Below are positions 1-8,298 of a stretch of 64,000 nucleotides of DNA, in pieces. Numbering within the stretch: position 1 is the stretch's first letter; every line of letters starts with the position of its first letter. This stretch comes from Coneutiohabitans sp964457925. Its GTDB lineage: Bacteria; Zhuqueibacterota; Zhuqueibacteria; Zhuqueibacterales; Zhuqueibacteraceae. The position numbers and the translations under genes were made by a program. Location: positions 1-64,000 of the forward strand of contig CAYWGH010000014.1 in assembly GCA_964457925.1 (NCBI GenBank). Direction: 5' to 3'. The notes beneath the pieces are model-generated. The model worked only from the letters and a program-made list of their open reading frames with translations. It was not told the DNA's origin and made no database searches.

Positions 1-196
1 TCCAATCCGGCGTCCAGTCATCCACCCACAGCCAATCATACCCCTGCCATTCAAAAGGGTCATTTCCCACTTGCACGCCGTAGTATTGTTTCTTCCAATA
101 TCCGCCGGCGCCAATGCCAAAACCACCGCCCCCACCGCCGGTGCCAAAGCCGCCCGACCCACCGCCCGATGCCGCGTGCCTCATCTTCAATTGCAT
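1..196 (-). CDS. Glycine-rich protein, partial (runs off window start)
   Basis: My reading of the minus strand from an ATG at 196 stays open to base 1, about 65 codons. The first residues are MQLKMRHAASGGG. A Gly/Phe-rich stretch follows, then a Trp/Asp-rich segment with WQGYDWLWVDDW. An in-frame TAG lies about 21 codons upstream of this ATG, so the coding segment cannot extend much further 5'. No family is recognised. Its position just downstream (same strand) of an apparent Rhs C-terminal cassette makes another Rhs-tip or effector fragment possible, but that is inference. The 3' end is outside the window. Confidence 0.45.
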   Translation of the reverse strand, partial: MQLKMRHAASGGGSGGFGTGGGGGGFGIGAGGYWKKQYYGVQVGNDPFEWQGYDWLWVDDWTPDW

Positions 197-264
197 CTGG
201 TGAAATATGATCGCAGGTAGAGCAAAGATTCTTGCTTTATTGTCAAAGAGCTAAACAGGCGAGC

Positions 265-786
265 TTAATCCGTTGTCTTGTGCTTATTGAGTTGTCGCCG
301 ATATTTTTCAATCAATCTGCGAAGATCCTCGCCGATGATCGCGGATTTGGCATGGTCGCCGATATAGACCAATGCTTTTTTCTTATTCGTCATAAGGCTT
401 CCAATAAAAAATGAGCGCGGCACATGCCCTTGGTGTCCAACGATACCGATTAAATGAAATGGAATCCAAATAGCGAATTGACTGAAAACGTACGATATTT
501 CGTCCCAGCTAAGACGATAATTCGTCTGCTCCCAGAGCTTGACAGGACCGATGCCAATTTTCCAATATATCGTAATTCCTTCCTTGGCAAAATGTATACG
601 TAACGTTAAAAGAACAATAACAATTAGAGCCGCAAACGGTAAGCAAAAAATTACCACCCATTCAATCCAGCTTTCTAAACCCTGTGGGACTTTCTTTATC
701 AAAAAATAAATAGCGCTTACGATCATTGAGACAAATAGAAGCCGCCATATCAATTTCAGTTTTATCATCATTTCCTTGACCACCAT
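265..786 (-). CDS. Small membrane protein, candidate immunity partner of the upstream Rhs tip
   Basis: This is a 173-residue protein of unknown family. It has two hydrophobic helices (about residues 10-30 and 40-63) and then a basic, aromatic-rich soluble domain that resembles the PH-like domain layout of small bacterial membrane proteins (fold guess only). The C-terminus is Lys/Arg/His-rich. The gene overlaps the preceding gene: an internal ATG at 771 forms an ATGA overlap with that gene's TGA, and the first ATG at 786 gives a longer overlap. Tight coupling behind a gene that follows Rhs core sequence is the usual order for toxin then immunity gene. Nothing in the sequence proves immunity function. 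Confidence 0.6.
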   Translation of the reverse strand: MVVKEMMIKLKLIWRLLFVSMIVSAIYFLIKKVPQGLESWIEWVVIFCLPFAALIVIVLLTLRIHFAKEGITIYWKIGIGPVKLWEQTNYRLSWDEISYVFSQFAIWIPFHLIGIVGHQGHVPRSFFIGSLMTNKKKALVYIGDHAKSAIIGEDLRRLIEKYRRQLNKHKTTD

Positions 787-1166
787 CGGTAAGTTGCTTT
801 AGCACCTTCAGCTCCAAAATATCCTCCAGTGATTCCAAGCGCAGCCCCACCAACTATCGTGCCGCCTACCGGCATAAGGAATGAACCACCTACAGCGCCA
901 CCGATCCCTCCCAAAGTGCCGCCAACAAACCCACCTGCAACTCCCCAAGCTTCCTCATAATTCCCTTCGGACCAATAACTCCCAAAAGCGAGAGCTGAAA
1001 TTCCAGCATTGAGGCCTAAAATTGCATTTCCAAGTTTACTAAAAGCTTGCGCATTGGCTAGGGTCGCATCAATATCCATTTTATAAAGAATCTGAGGCGT
1101 ATTCTTCCACAGCCAATTTCCTACTATGCCCCGCGCCAAAGTAGTAAAGCCCGCTGGCGTTGTCAA
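768..1166 (-). CDS. Orphan Rhs-type C-terminal domain with glycine-zipper segment
   Basis: The 132-residue frame starts at a TTG. Its middle is a long Gly-zipper hydrophobic stretch (about residues 72-118: repeated GG with V, L, I and F) that probably inserts in a membrane. It ends in YRWWSRK. The first ~12 codons overlap, in another frame, a recognisable Rhs core end (LTGKELDNASGLYYFGA). Restoring two bases at the junction would give YYFGAR-GIVGNWLWKN, so the real ancestral protein was probably a Rhs core joined to this domain. Upstream there is a stop and a terminator, so no full Rhs gene exists here. It could be a displaced, silent Rhs tip or a decaying fragment. The toxin activity is unknown. 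Confidence 0.5.
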   Translation of the reverse strand: MTTPAGFTTLARGIVGNWLWKNTPQILYKMDIDATLANAQAFSKLGNAILGLNAGISALAFGSYWSEGNYEEAWGVAGGFVGGTLGGIGGAVGGSFLMPVGGTIVGGAALGITGGYFGAEGAKATYRWWSRK

Positions 1167-1191
1167 GCTCTTTGCCGGTGAGTGGGGCCAT
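1132..1191 (-). pseudogene. Remnant of Rhs hyperconserved core end
   Basis: The minus-strand frame from ATG 1191 reads MAPLTGKELDNASGLYYFGA and then leaves the Rhs consensus. The family motif here is (F/L)TGKE-(Y/L)D-x-x-(T/S)GLYYFGARYYD. A TGA lies two codons upstream of the ATG. After FGA the frame differs from the downstream tip by what looks like a 2-bp deletion in GGCGC(GC)GGGGC. Only about 20 residues of core survive, which is typical of orphan Rhs tips kept for recombination. Confidence 0.7.
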
Positions 1192-1200
1192 TATTCAAAT

Positions 1201-1224
1201 AAAAAACCCAGCATTTATGCTGGG
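1201..1224 (-). terminator. Intrinsic terminator of the lipoprotein gene at 1329-1841
   Basis: A perfect 8-bp stem (CCCAGCAT / ATGCTGGG, 2-nt loop) sits at 1207-1224. On the minus strand it is followed at once by six T residues. It lies about 105 bp after the stop of the lipoprotein gene and directly before the Rhs remnant, separating the two. Confidence 0.85.
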
Positions 1225-1328
1225 CTGCTCAAGCCAAATCAAAATCTCACGAGAGAATAGTTTGTTTCTAACTTCATCGTGACGGCCCGTGTCGTGTTTG
1301 AAGCGCTGCCTCTCAAACCCGCGCCGCC

Positions 1329-1841
1329 TTACTTGGCCAGCGAAGTTCTCACCAGCACCACACACATCGAATCCGAGAAGGTTTCATTGACGATTGTGCT
1401 GTTGGGCACTTCCCCGCGCAGCGCGCCGAAGGCCGTGGCATAATCATTCTTCTGCCATTCCAATAAATAAGCCGCCCATCGGCTGGCATCCAACAATGCC
1501 GCTTGTTTGGCCTTGTTCTGCGCGATCGCCGCGATACTCTCGCCCGCCGGAATTTTGCCGCGCCCGATGGTCCAGATCACGCCGGCGGCGGCATCGATCG
1601 CTTGCGCGCCGAATTCACGGCGCAGGGCAGCGTCGTCCGGTTGCCGCATGATTTTTTCTTCGAGATCGAGAAGCGCCTGCCGTGCGGCTTCGCCTGGAAC
1701 CCGCGCTTCCGCAGCAGTTTGGCTGCCCTCGGCCACGGATATTTCACCTGCGGATTGGGATTCAGGCTCACGCGGCGCATTGCCGCCCTGGCACGCAGAT
1801 AGCATCAGGACAATTGCCCCACTCAAAAAAAATGATTTCAC
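1329..1841 (-). CDS. Hypothetical lipoprotein
   Basis: This 170-residue protein has a short type II signal peptide: MKSFFLSGAIVLMLSAC, with lipobox LSAC and predicted lipidated Cys17. A Glu/Ala/Pro-rich linker (about residues 18-50) follows, then a mostly helical soluble domain rich in Ala. No family motif is recognised. It starts 12 bp after the end of the DUF1186-like gene at 1854-2741 on the same strand, so the two are probably co-transcribed and share the terminator at 1201-1224. It is expected in the outer or inner membrane facing the periplasm. Confidence 0.75.
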   Translation of the reverse strand: MKSFFLSGAIVLMLSACQGGNAPREPESQSAGEISVAEGSQTAAEARVPGEAARQALLDLEEKIMRQPDDAALRREFGAQAIDAAAGVIWTIGRGKIPAGESIAAIAQNKAKQAALLDASRWAAYLLEWQKNDYATAFGALRGEVPNSTIVNETFSDSMCVVLVRTSLAK

Positions 1842-1853
1842 GGCGTGTTCTCC

Positions 1854-2741
1854 TCATTTCTTCTTTTTCTTCTTCCTGTTTTGGCGACGCGATTTCTTGG
1901 CCATGGCTTTTCTGCTTTTGGCTTTGACGGCATCGCGTTTTTTGCGGTTGTTGTGATAGATGGGCGCAGGTGTGACGCTGTTCACATCCTCAATATCGCT
2001 CTCATCTTCATCGCTTTCCCAATCATTATCATAATCTTCTTCTTCCCCTTCAAAGATGTGATCAAAAACAGAATAGGCGGGTTTGGTTTTGCGCGCCTCA
2101 ATCAGGCCAAACTCGACTTGTACATCTTCCCAGTCGCCGGCAATGGAGGGTTCAACGGCCTCGGCCGCAAATGCCCGCTCGATCTCCGGCGCTGCCTCGA
2201 CTGCTTTGAGATCGAGCAAATTCGCCAGAATAAATCCGTTAAGTTCGCGACTGTTCTTTTCCGCTAGTTTTATGGCGGCTGTCAGATGTTCGACACATCT
2301 TTTTCGGGCTTCCGGATGCTTTTTTGCGATTTCGGCCAGACTGTCACCGGCATAACTGCGGGGATACGTTTTGTTTGCCGGATTCAGGAGAAACTCTGCA
2401 AGCCGGGGAATGGCAGCCGGGCCGATCATGCTCAAAACCGTGGGAAACTCGCTGGGCGCCCAATCATCTTCCTCATCAACCTGATTAAAAAAATTCACCA
2501 GCGGCTCGATTGCCTCTTCGGCTTTGAGCTGGCCGAGCACGCGCCAGGCGTGGATGGGCGCCCACACTTCCAGCGAATCGGAATCGGCCCAATTCAATTC
2601 CTCGCTGGTGGCCATGCGAATGAGATCGTTGACATGCTCGTGGGTGAATCCTAGCGCAAGATAATCCGGCCAGTCACGAAAGTTTCGGCAATCGCCGAAT
2701 ATCAGCAACTTGTCAAGAGGAGGGGCATAGGAGGTGCTCAT
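1854..2741 (-). CDS. DUF1186/HEAT-like repeat protein with poly-Lys tail
   Basis: This is a 295-residue cytosolic protein. Residues ~20-190 are paired helices of HEAT/armadillo type. The segment DYLALGFTHEHVNDLIRMA is reminiscent of DUF1186-type proteins that act as adaptors; that family call is from memory. Residues ~228-252 are very acidic (EGEEEDYDND..DEDESD). The last ~35 residues are very basic and finish in a run of six Lys. The acidic-then-basic tail suggests electrostatic self-contact or nucleic-acid/ribosome binding. No signal peptide is present. It is likely co-transcribed with the lipoprotein gene downstream. Function unknown. Confidence 0.7.
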   Translation of the reverse strand: MSTSYAPPLDKLLIFGDCRNFRDWPDYLALGFTHEHVNDLIRMATSEELNWADSDSLEVWAPIHAWRVLGQLKAEEAIEPLVNFFNQVDEEDDWAPSEFPTVLSMIGPAAIPRLAEFLLNPANKTYPRSYAGDSLAEIAKKHPEARKRCVEHLTAAIKLAEKNSRELNGFILANLLDLKAVEAAPEIERAFAAEAVEPSIAGDWEDVQVEFGLIEARKTKPAYSVFDHIFEGEEEDYDNDWESDEDESDIEDVNSVTPAPIYHNNRKKRDAVKAKSRKAMAKKSRRQNRKKKKKK

Positions 2742-2804
2742 CGCGAATCGAATTTAGTGATATACTTTTGCAATGTTGGTTTCATGCTCTACTCGCCGCT
2801 GTCG

Positions 2805-4352
2805 TTAGCGCAGCAAGAGCAGCGTCGAAAGCGGCAGGGAAACAATGCGCGGGTCATCGCTTGCCGCCTCGTCCGTGAGTGTAATCATAATGCCGAATGG
2901 GGCATTGTAATGTGATTTCTCGATAAAAGAGCGCAATCCCAGGGTGTCTTTGAAATCGATGCGCCGGCGGTATTTGATTTCCACCGGGATGCGCTGCTCT
3001 CCGATGGTGAGGATAAAATCGACTTCCGGCTCGGCGCCGCGCTCAGGTAAATGCGCGACTCCGAGATTGAGAATCGAGCGCAAAAAATATCCTGCCACGC
3101 TTTCGGCCACCCGTCCGGCCAAATCGGAAAGGTGGAATGATTTCTCCAAAGCCTCCGGTGTCAACGGCACGACTTCCTGTAACCATGCGGCGCGGAGCGC
3201 ATGGTCACAGAGACAAAGTTTTGGCGCGCCCTTTTTTTTCTTTAACCGAAGCTCAAGCGGTTGAATCAAGCGCAGCAGCAATGTGCCGTCCAGAAATTTC
3301 AAGTATGCCAAAACGCGTTGCCAGCCGAGGTTGGCCTGCAGGGAGGTTTTCAATTCTGACAAATACAGGGCTTGTGAGGGCGCTTGCCCGAGATAGCGGC
3401 ATGCCAGGCGAAATACTTCCTCGAGAAGATGCTCGTCGCGTTGCTTGCCGCGCGGCCCCATTCTTAAATCATGCTGGATGGCCCGGCGCACCACGGTTTC
3501 GTTGAGGTGATCCGCAAGCTTTTCCCAGGATAAATCGGTTCGAGCCTGCGCGGCGGGATAAGCGCCGCGTTCGGAGAATGCCGCAAACGCAAGATCACGA
3601 AGCTCCCGGTTGTCTTCACCGAAACGTCGCAGCTCCTGCCAAAAATTTTTGTCTTTCATCGGGCCAAGTCCGTTGGCAGGAAGAAAACCGGAGATGGTTC
3701 CGATTTTTCTCACACCGGCAATTTCACGCAACAACAGCGGCCCCATTTCCAGGGTATTGATTCGCCCGGCGAGACTGTCCCTGCCCGCTTCAATGCGCAA
3801 TGCCGAGCTGCCGGTCACGACCACGCGCACCGGTTGCATATCCACCAGATGTTTTAATTGCGGCGCCCAATCCGGAAGATTCTGAACTTCATCCAAAAAA
3901 ACGAAAGCTTGTTCGCCGTCCCAGGCTGCCTGATTCAAGCTTTTTTGCAATATTTCCTGCGCATACCATCGCACCAATTCGATAATCGGTTCCGGCACTG
4001 GCCGGAGCTGTGGCAACTCGTCGAACTGAACGCGAAAGATGCGGCGCGGCGCAATGCCTTCATCGAGCAACGCTGTTATCGTTTGATTGAGAAGCGTGGT
4101 TTTACCGACCTGACGCGGGCCGCGCAAAACGGTAATGGGAGTCGCTCCGCTTTTAACGCCGTCGAGAACCGGGGCGAACGCCCAGCGCCTGGCTTCCGGC
4201 AAGCCAAAAATACGCTCGCCACGCCACCAGGGATTATCCTCGTGCAGTGTGGCTTCAAGGCCGGAGGGAAGAAGGGATAACAGCGTTTGTTGTTTCATGA
4301 TCTCTGGCCTGGCTCTTTGCCTCGAACGGCGCGAGCCGGAAGCATGGAACAT
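2805..4352 (-). CDS. AAA-family ATPase with DUF4143 domain
   Basis: 515 residues as drawn; a second Met (residue 19, position 4298) begins MKQQTLLSLLPSG and may be the real start. The N-terminal AAA_14-type ATPase has Walker A GPRQVGKTT (about residues 80-88) and Walker B VFLDEVQNL (about 150-158), then a sensor-like VVVTGSSALRI. The C-terminal half matches DUF4143: a PD-(D/E)XK-like end with EVDFIL and VEIKYRRRIDFKD. Members of this family are common, often solitary, and their role is unsettled (an antitoxin- or defence-like ATPase is one suggestion). No partner gene is evident here. Confidence 0.88.
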   Translation of the reverse strand: MFHASGSRRSRQRARPEIMKQQTLLSLLPSGLEATLHEDNPWWRGERIFGLPEARRWAFAPVLDGVKSGATPITVLRGPRQVGKTTLLNQTITALLDEGIAPRRIFRVQFDELPQLRPVPEPIIELVRWYAQEILQKSLNQAAWDGEQAFVFLDEVQNLPDWAPQLKHLVDMQPVRVVVTGSSALRIEAGRDSLAGRINTLEMGPLLLREIAGVRKIGTISGFLPANGLGPMKDKNFWQELRRFGEDNRELRDLAFAAFSERGAYPAAQARTDLSWEKLADHLNETVVRRAIQHDLRMGPRGKQRDEHLLEEVFRLACRYLGQAPSQALYLSELKTSLQANLGWQRVLAYLKFLDGTLLLRLIQPLELRLKKKKGAPKLCLCDHALRAAWLQEVVPLTPEALEKSFHLSDLAGRVAESVAGYFLRSILNLGVAHLPERGAEPEVDFILTIGEQRIPVEIKYRRRIDFKDTLGLRSFIEKSHYNAPFGIMITLTDEAASDDPRIVSLPLSTLLLLR

Positions 4353-4443
4353 CCACAGGAAAAGCGGCCACCGGATTTGAAACGTTCTAATCGCGTATCC
4401 GGTGGCCGCCTTGATTAATCAAAAAAAATGGAAAGACTCATCA

Positions 4444-6009
4444 TTACCGCATCGTGGTTTGCGCCGACCGCGGCGGTGACGGCGGGTCCTTGCGCGGCAG
4501 CCGCTCGTCGCGCATCGCGGCATGATAGACGAACGACGCCACGATTACTGAAGCCTGCATCAAATCCGCATCTTCCAAATGATCGTAAACATCCATGTTG
4601 GAATGATGAGTGCGCGGGCTGTAGGAGACCGGGTCCTGGATGAATTGGAAGCCCGGCAGACCCACCGCATCAAAGGCAAGATGATCAGTGCCGCTGGTGT
4701 TTCGAATGGTCAACGTGGTCGCGCCGAGATCTTCGAAGGGTTTGAGCCAGGCCGCGAATATCGGGCGCACCATTTCATTGCCCTGCAAATACACGCCGCG
4801 AATCTTGCCGGTGCCGTTGTCGAGATTGAAATAGGCCGAGAGTTTTTCGTGCGCCGCTGTGAGCTGCATGGTCTCCGGATCGCCAAAATGTTTTTTCACA
4901 TAAGCGCGCGAGCCCAGCAAGCCCTGCTCCTCGCCGGTCCACAGCGCGATGCGAATCGTGCGCCGCGGCTGCACGTTCAACGCTTGCAGGATGCGCACGG
5001 CCTCCATCATCACCGCGCAGCCCGAGGCGTTGTCGGTTGCGCCGGTGCCGGCGTGCCAGGAATCGAGGTGGCCGCCGAGCATGACGATTTCATCCTTGAG
5101 TTTTTTATCGACGCCGGGAATTTCGGCCACAGTGTTGTACGCCAGCGAGTCGCTCTCATGAAACTTGTTTTGGATGTTGGCCGCCAGCTTCACCGTCACG
5201 CCCTTCTCGATCAGGCGCACCATGCGGTTGTAATGCTCGATCGCCATGACGACGGAGGGCAAGCCCTCGGGCGCGCCGATGTTGCGCGAGCCGCCGCCCT
5301 GCACGAAAACCGTGCCGAAGTCGCCCTTGCGGCTCGGTTGAATCAGCGCCACAGCGCCTTCATCCTGGAAAAACTTCGAGGTTTTTTCCCGCAGCTCGCG
5401 CATGCGACGAAACTCTTCGCGGCGCGCCGCCCAATCCGAGCGTCCGCCCGGCATTTCCATTTGCGCCAGGTCAGCCAGCTCTTTTTCATCGTAACGGTCG
5501 CCGTCCGGTTCATTTTTGAATTGCGCCTCCACCGGCGGGCGGGTGAGCACGATCGCGCCGCGCAGCTTGCCTTTGTATTTTTCCAAATCAGCCGCGGATT
5601 CGATTTTGGCATAAACCACGGAAGCCGTGATGGCGCCGTTCGTGCTGCCGGTCCAGGCCTCGGGATAGGCGATCAGCGGAGCATAGTAAGGCTCGACCAT
5701 CTCGAATGAAAATTTTTCCATCGTCCAACCGCGGCCAAACGTGCCCCAGCTTTCCAGCTTCGCGTTGGCCAGCCCCCATTCCCCGAGTTTCTTGGCGGCC
5801 CATTCTCCCGAAGCTTTCATGCTCGGCGCTCCGGTGAGGCGCGGGCCGTGCACGTCGGTGAGATAGCTCGCGATCTCCATCACCTTCGAGTTGTTGAAAC
5901 CCTCGCTTTTGATGCGGCTCACCATGCGCAGATCGACATTCTCCTGCGCCAGCAGCAGCACGGGAAACAGCAACAGCATGCACCACGAGGCGGTGTGACT
6001 TCTTCTCAT
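4444..6009 (-). CDS. Secreted M28-family zinc aminopeptidase with PA insert
   Basis: This 521-residue protein begins with a signal peptide (MRRSHTASWCMLLLFPVLLLAQ). A protease-associated-type insert spans roughly residues 110-290. The M28 catalytic region carries GGHLDSWHAGTGATDNASG (metal-binding His/Asp), LWTGEEQGLLGS (general-base Glu and metal Glu), a TDHLAFD segment and the final THHSNMD with the last His ligand. All expected ligands are present, so it should be active. It likely trims peptides in the periplasm or outside the cell. It stands alone, with its own 5' region. Confidence 0.92.
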   Translation of the reverse strand: MRRSHTASWCMLLLFPVLLLAQENVDLRMVSRIKSEGFNNSKVMEIASYLTDVHGPRLTGAPSMKASGEWAAKKLGEWGLANAKLESWGTFGRGWTMEKFSFEMVEPYYAPLIAYPEAWTGSTNGAITASVVYAKIESAADLEKYKGKLRGAIVLTRPPVEAQFKNEPDGDRYDEKELADLAQMEMPGGRSDWAARREEFRRMRELREKTSKFFQDEGAVALIQPSRKGDFGTVFVQGGGSRNIGAPEGLPSVVMAIEHYNRMVRLIEKGVTVKLAANIQNKFHESDSLAYNTVAEIPGVDKKLKDEIVMLGGHLDSWHAGTGATDNASGCAVMMEAVRILQALNVQPRRTIRIALWTGEEQGLLGSRAYVKKHFGDPETMQLTAAHEKLSAYFNLDNGTGKIRGVYLQGNEMVRPIFAAWLKPFEDLGATTLTIRNTSGTDHLAFDAVGLPGFQFIQDPVSYSPRTHHSNMDVYDHLEDADLMQASVIVASFVYHAAMRDERLPRKDPPSPPRSAQTTMR

Positions 6010-6473
6010 CTCTCACTCCTGCATGGTTGGGGTGAAATGCTTTATGATTTGAGTGGGTTGAAAATACAAAATGAAGGCGTTTTGGGCGAGTGTTTTTTTG
6101 CTGAAGACAATTTTATTTGGTGAGCCTTTTCAGACGCGCATGGCGTGCTGGATTCCATGAAGCGCTTGACAGTGCAGGCCGTTTTTCATATTTTCGCTTT
6201 CAGTGAATGAGGGCATCCGCATCAGGCAGAAATTACCGTTCCCAGGCGCCATTGCAGCAACTTCTCCCGAGTCCCTGGCTCATGAATTTTGACATTCAGC
6301 TTCGGCAATGTTCAGTCACGGCTTGGCCGTGCATTTGTGCAGTGGCGCAACGTTAGCCCCAAAAGCAAAGATTTTTGCTCACAGATCGCTGGGTCGCTTT
6401 AAAAGCTATTCTCGGCGATCTCAGCGTCTGCGAGACTGCCTCCCGGATGAGCATCGAAATTTCAGCGTTTACT
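6010..6473. other. Intergenic region with a small palindrome
   Basis: This 464-bp gap separates two minus-strand genes. It should hold the peptidase promoter near 6010-6130 and the 3' end of the Wzi-like transcript. A small palindrome (CACGGC-TTG-GCCGTG) lies near 6317-6331 and resembles the palindromes at 21493-21565. No coding potential with recognisable similarity was seen. Confidence 0.5.
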
Positions 6474-8060
6474 CTACCAATCCGCGCGCAGCGAAAACAC
6501 CGCTTGCCGGCGATGCGTCGTCGCGCCGGAAACGAATCCCGCATTTTGCCGACGTTCCCATTCGACTTCCAATCCCAGATAAACATCCCGCCAAATTTGA
6601 TTTTCGAGAGTGAAATTCAAATCGAGAGTTTTGATCAGCGTGCCCTTGAGAAAGCCCTTGGCGTTGCCGTCTTCCGGTTTGTGCGGCGTAAACAAATCGC
6701 CGCGGCCGTTGCGCTGGAAGCGGAATTGGCCGTTGAGGCGAAAATCGCGATGCGGCTGCCAGCCGAGATCGAGCGCGAGGCGATCGGCGTTCGGCCCGAA
6801 ACGGCTGCCCAGACCCTCGCCGTCCTGCTCATAAACGTTTTGCGGGAAATCGTGCGTGTAAACAAACGGATCGATGCGGCTGTATTCGACGCGCAGATCC
6901 GCCTCGCGCCAGCCGAACGGCTGCGCCCAAAACGCGCCGGCCAGATACGCCAGCTTGTTGCCCCAGTATGTGCCCAGCGGAAATTCCAGGCTCAAATCAT
7001 CGATGAAAATCTCGCCATAAAGCTTGAGGCCGGGCCGCGGAAAATAGGTGAAATCGAGCGTGAGCACATTGTTGTCTTTGTCGCCCAGCAAATGCTCGGC
7101 GGCATGGTACAGCATCAGCGGATTGAGATATTGGAATTCCGCGCCGCGCTCGCCGTAAACCACGGCTTCACCAGCACCGAAAAGAAAATTCGAGAAGGGC
7201 ATAATTTCGAGACGGTGCGCCGCGAGAAACTTGCGCGACTCGGCGCGCAGATTGGCATGCACGAAGACGAAACGGAATTTCTTCCAGCGGGAATCGAGAC
7301 GCACAAGATCGAACGGCTGATTCTCGCGGTGTAACACCAGTTGCGTGAGCGGGCTGAGATTCCACGAGAATTGATTGCGCCCGGCTTCCAGCTCAAACCA
7401 CGGCAATTGCACGCGGGCATAGGCAATTGCGGTTTCTTTGAAAACGGATTCGCCGGAAAGCACCACCGGGCCGCCGCTGCCGGGCACGAACACTTCCGCA
7501 GAATCCGGCGCGCCGCGTTCCATGATGTTGCTCACATCGACCGCCAGCAACAAGCGCGGCGGCAAATGCGCGCGCAATCTCGCGCCGGCGCGCGTGCGCG
7601 AGATTTCCAAATCATCTGCGCTGCTGTCGGCCCGCTGGAATTCGAAGCGCTGCAGGCCGTACAGATCGACAAAAAGCTGCGCGCCGCGTTCTTCATAGCG
7701 CCAGAAATTGCGTTCCGCTTGGGAGGATTTTGGCTCGCCATAAGCCGGATCGGTGAATTCCGCGAGATATTGCTTTAGTAAGGCTTCATCAGCTTTGGAG
7801 AGCGGCAGATTGGCATCGCGGGCTTGCTGCAAAATCACGCGCGCTTGCTCGCGATCCACCGGAATCACGTGCAAATCCAGCGCGCGTCGCGGCAGATAGG
7901 CAACGAGTTTTTCCAAAAAGGGATAAACGGAATGATGCAACGGCGCCGCCGCGGATTGCGCGCGCAGGGAAGAAGTTGCAAGCATCATCAAGAGAAACAT
8001 CAATACCGCAGCAGCGTTGCGAAGATTTGGCATGCGTACAGACTTATCGGGGTTCTTCAA
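6474..8060 (-). CDS. Wzi-like capsule-assembly/outer-membrane beta-barrel protein
   Basis: 528 residues from a TTG at 8060; the ATG at 8033 (MPNLRNAAAV) gives a cleaner signal peptide ending near SLRAQ and is the likelier start. After a helical N-terminal segment (residues ~45-110), the rest is rich in alternating aromatic/polar strands, as in a beta-barrel. Segments such as AGRNQFSWNLSP and FQYLNPLMLYHAAEH fit the capsule assembly protein Wzi family. It ends with Trp (RADW), typical of outer-membrane proteins. The role in surface polysaccharide attachment is inferred from family resemblance only. Confidence 0.7.
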   Translation of the reverse strand: MKNPDKSVRMPNLRNAAAVLMFLLMMLATSSLRAQSAAAPLHHSVYPFLEKLVAYLPRRALDLHVIPVDREQARVILQQARDANLPLSKADEALLKQYLAEFTDPAYGEPKSSQAERNFWRYEERGAQLFVDLYGLQRFEFQRADSSADDLEISRTRAGARLRAHLPPRLLLAVDVSNIMERGAPDSAEVFVPGSGGPVVLSGESVFKETAIAYARVQLPWFELEAGRNQFSWNLSPLTQLVLHRENQPFDLVRLDSRWKKFRFVFVHANLRAESRKFLAAHRLEIMPFSNFLFGAGEAVVYGERGAEFQYLNPLMLYHAAEHLLGDKDNNVLTLDFTYFPRPGLKLYGEIFIDDLSLEFPLGTYWGNKLAYLAGAFWAQPFGWREADLRVEYSRIDPFVYTHDFPQNVYEQDGEGLGSRFGPNADRLALDLGWQPHRDFRLNGQFRFQRNGRGDLFTPHKPEDGNAKGFLKGTLIKTLDLNFTLENQIWRDVYLGLEVEWERRQNAGFVSGATTHRRQAVFSLRADW

Positions 8061-8229
8061 TGGTTTTCACGATCAGCGGAAATTGCACGAATCCAGTTCC
8101 TGGACAGCGCCGAGGCCGGCAATGGCGAAAATTCTAACACCCGCAGCGTGTCGAAATTGTTCTGCCCCGGCGTGGCAGTGGTATTCACGATCTTAATGCC
8201 GCAGTCTTGCCGCTGCCGAACAAAATAAC

Positions 8230-8272
8230 ATCAGCCACGCTCACAATTGGAGAAAATGTGAGCGTGGCTGAT
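8230..8272 (-). terminator. Intrinsic terminator after the cytochrome c gene
   Basis: A perfect 16-bp inverted repeat (8230-8245 with 8257-8272, 11-nt loop) containing CAGCCACGCTCACA lies 27 bp past the cytochrome c stop. On the minus strand it is followed by GTTATTTTGTT, an acceptable U-rich tract. Confidence 0.75.
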
Positions 8273-8298
8273 TTGCGAAACCGGCAAACTTTCGGCCT

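Noticed and set aside
4579..5709. 376-residue plus-strand frame opposite the M28 peptidase
   Set aside because: His/Arg/Ala-rich antisense shadow of a GC-rich gene; the minus-strand frame has a signal peptide and all catalytic motifs.
8056..8227. Minus-strand frame reading about CGIKIVNTTATPGQNNFDTL and on to a stop near the start of the Wzi-like gene
   Set aside because: It begins in the terminator hairpin of the cytochrome gene, has no good start or ribosome-binding site, and no family was recognised. It could be a decayed gene but the evidence is too thin.
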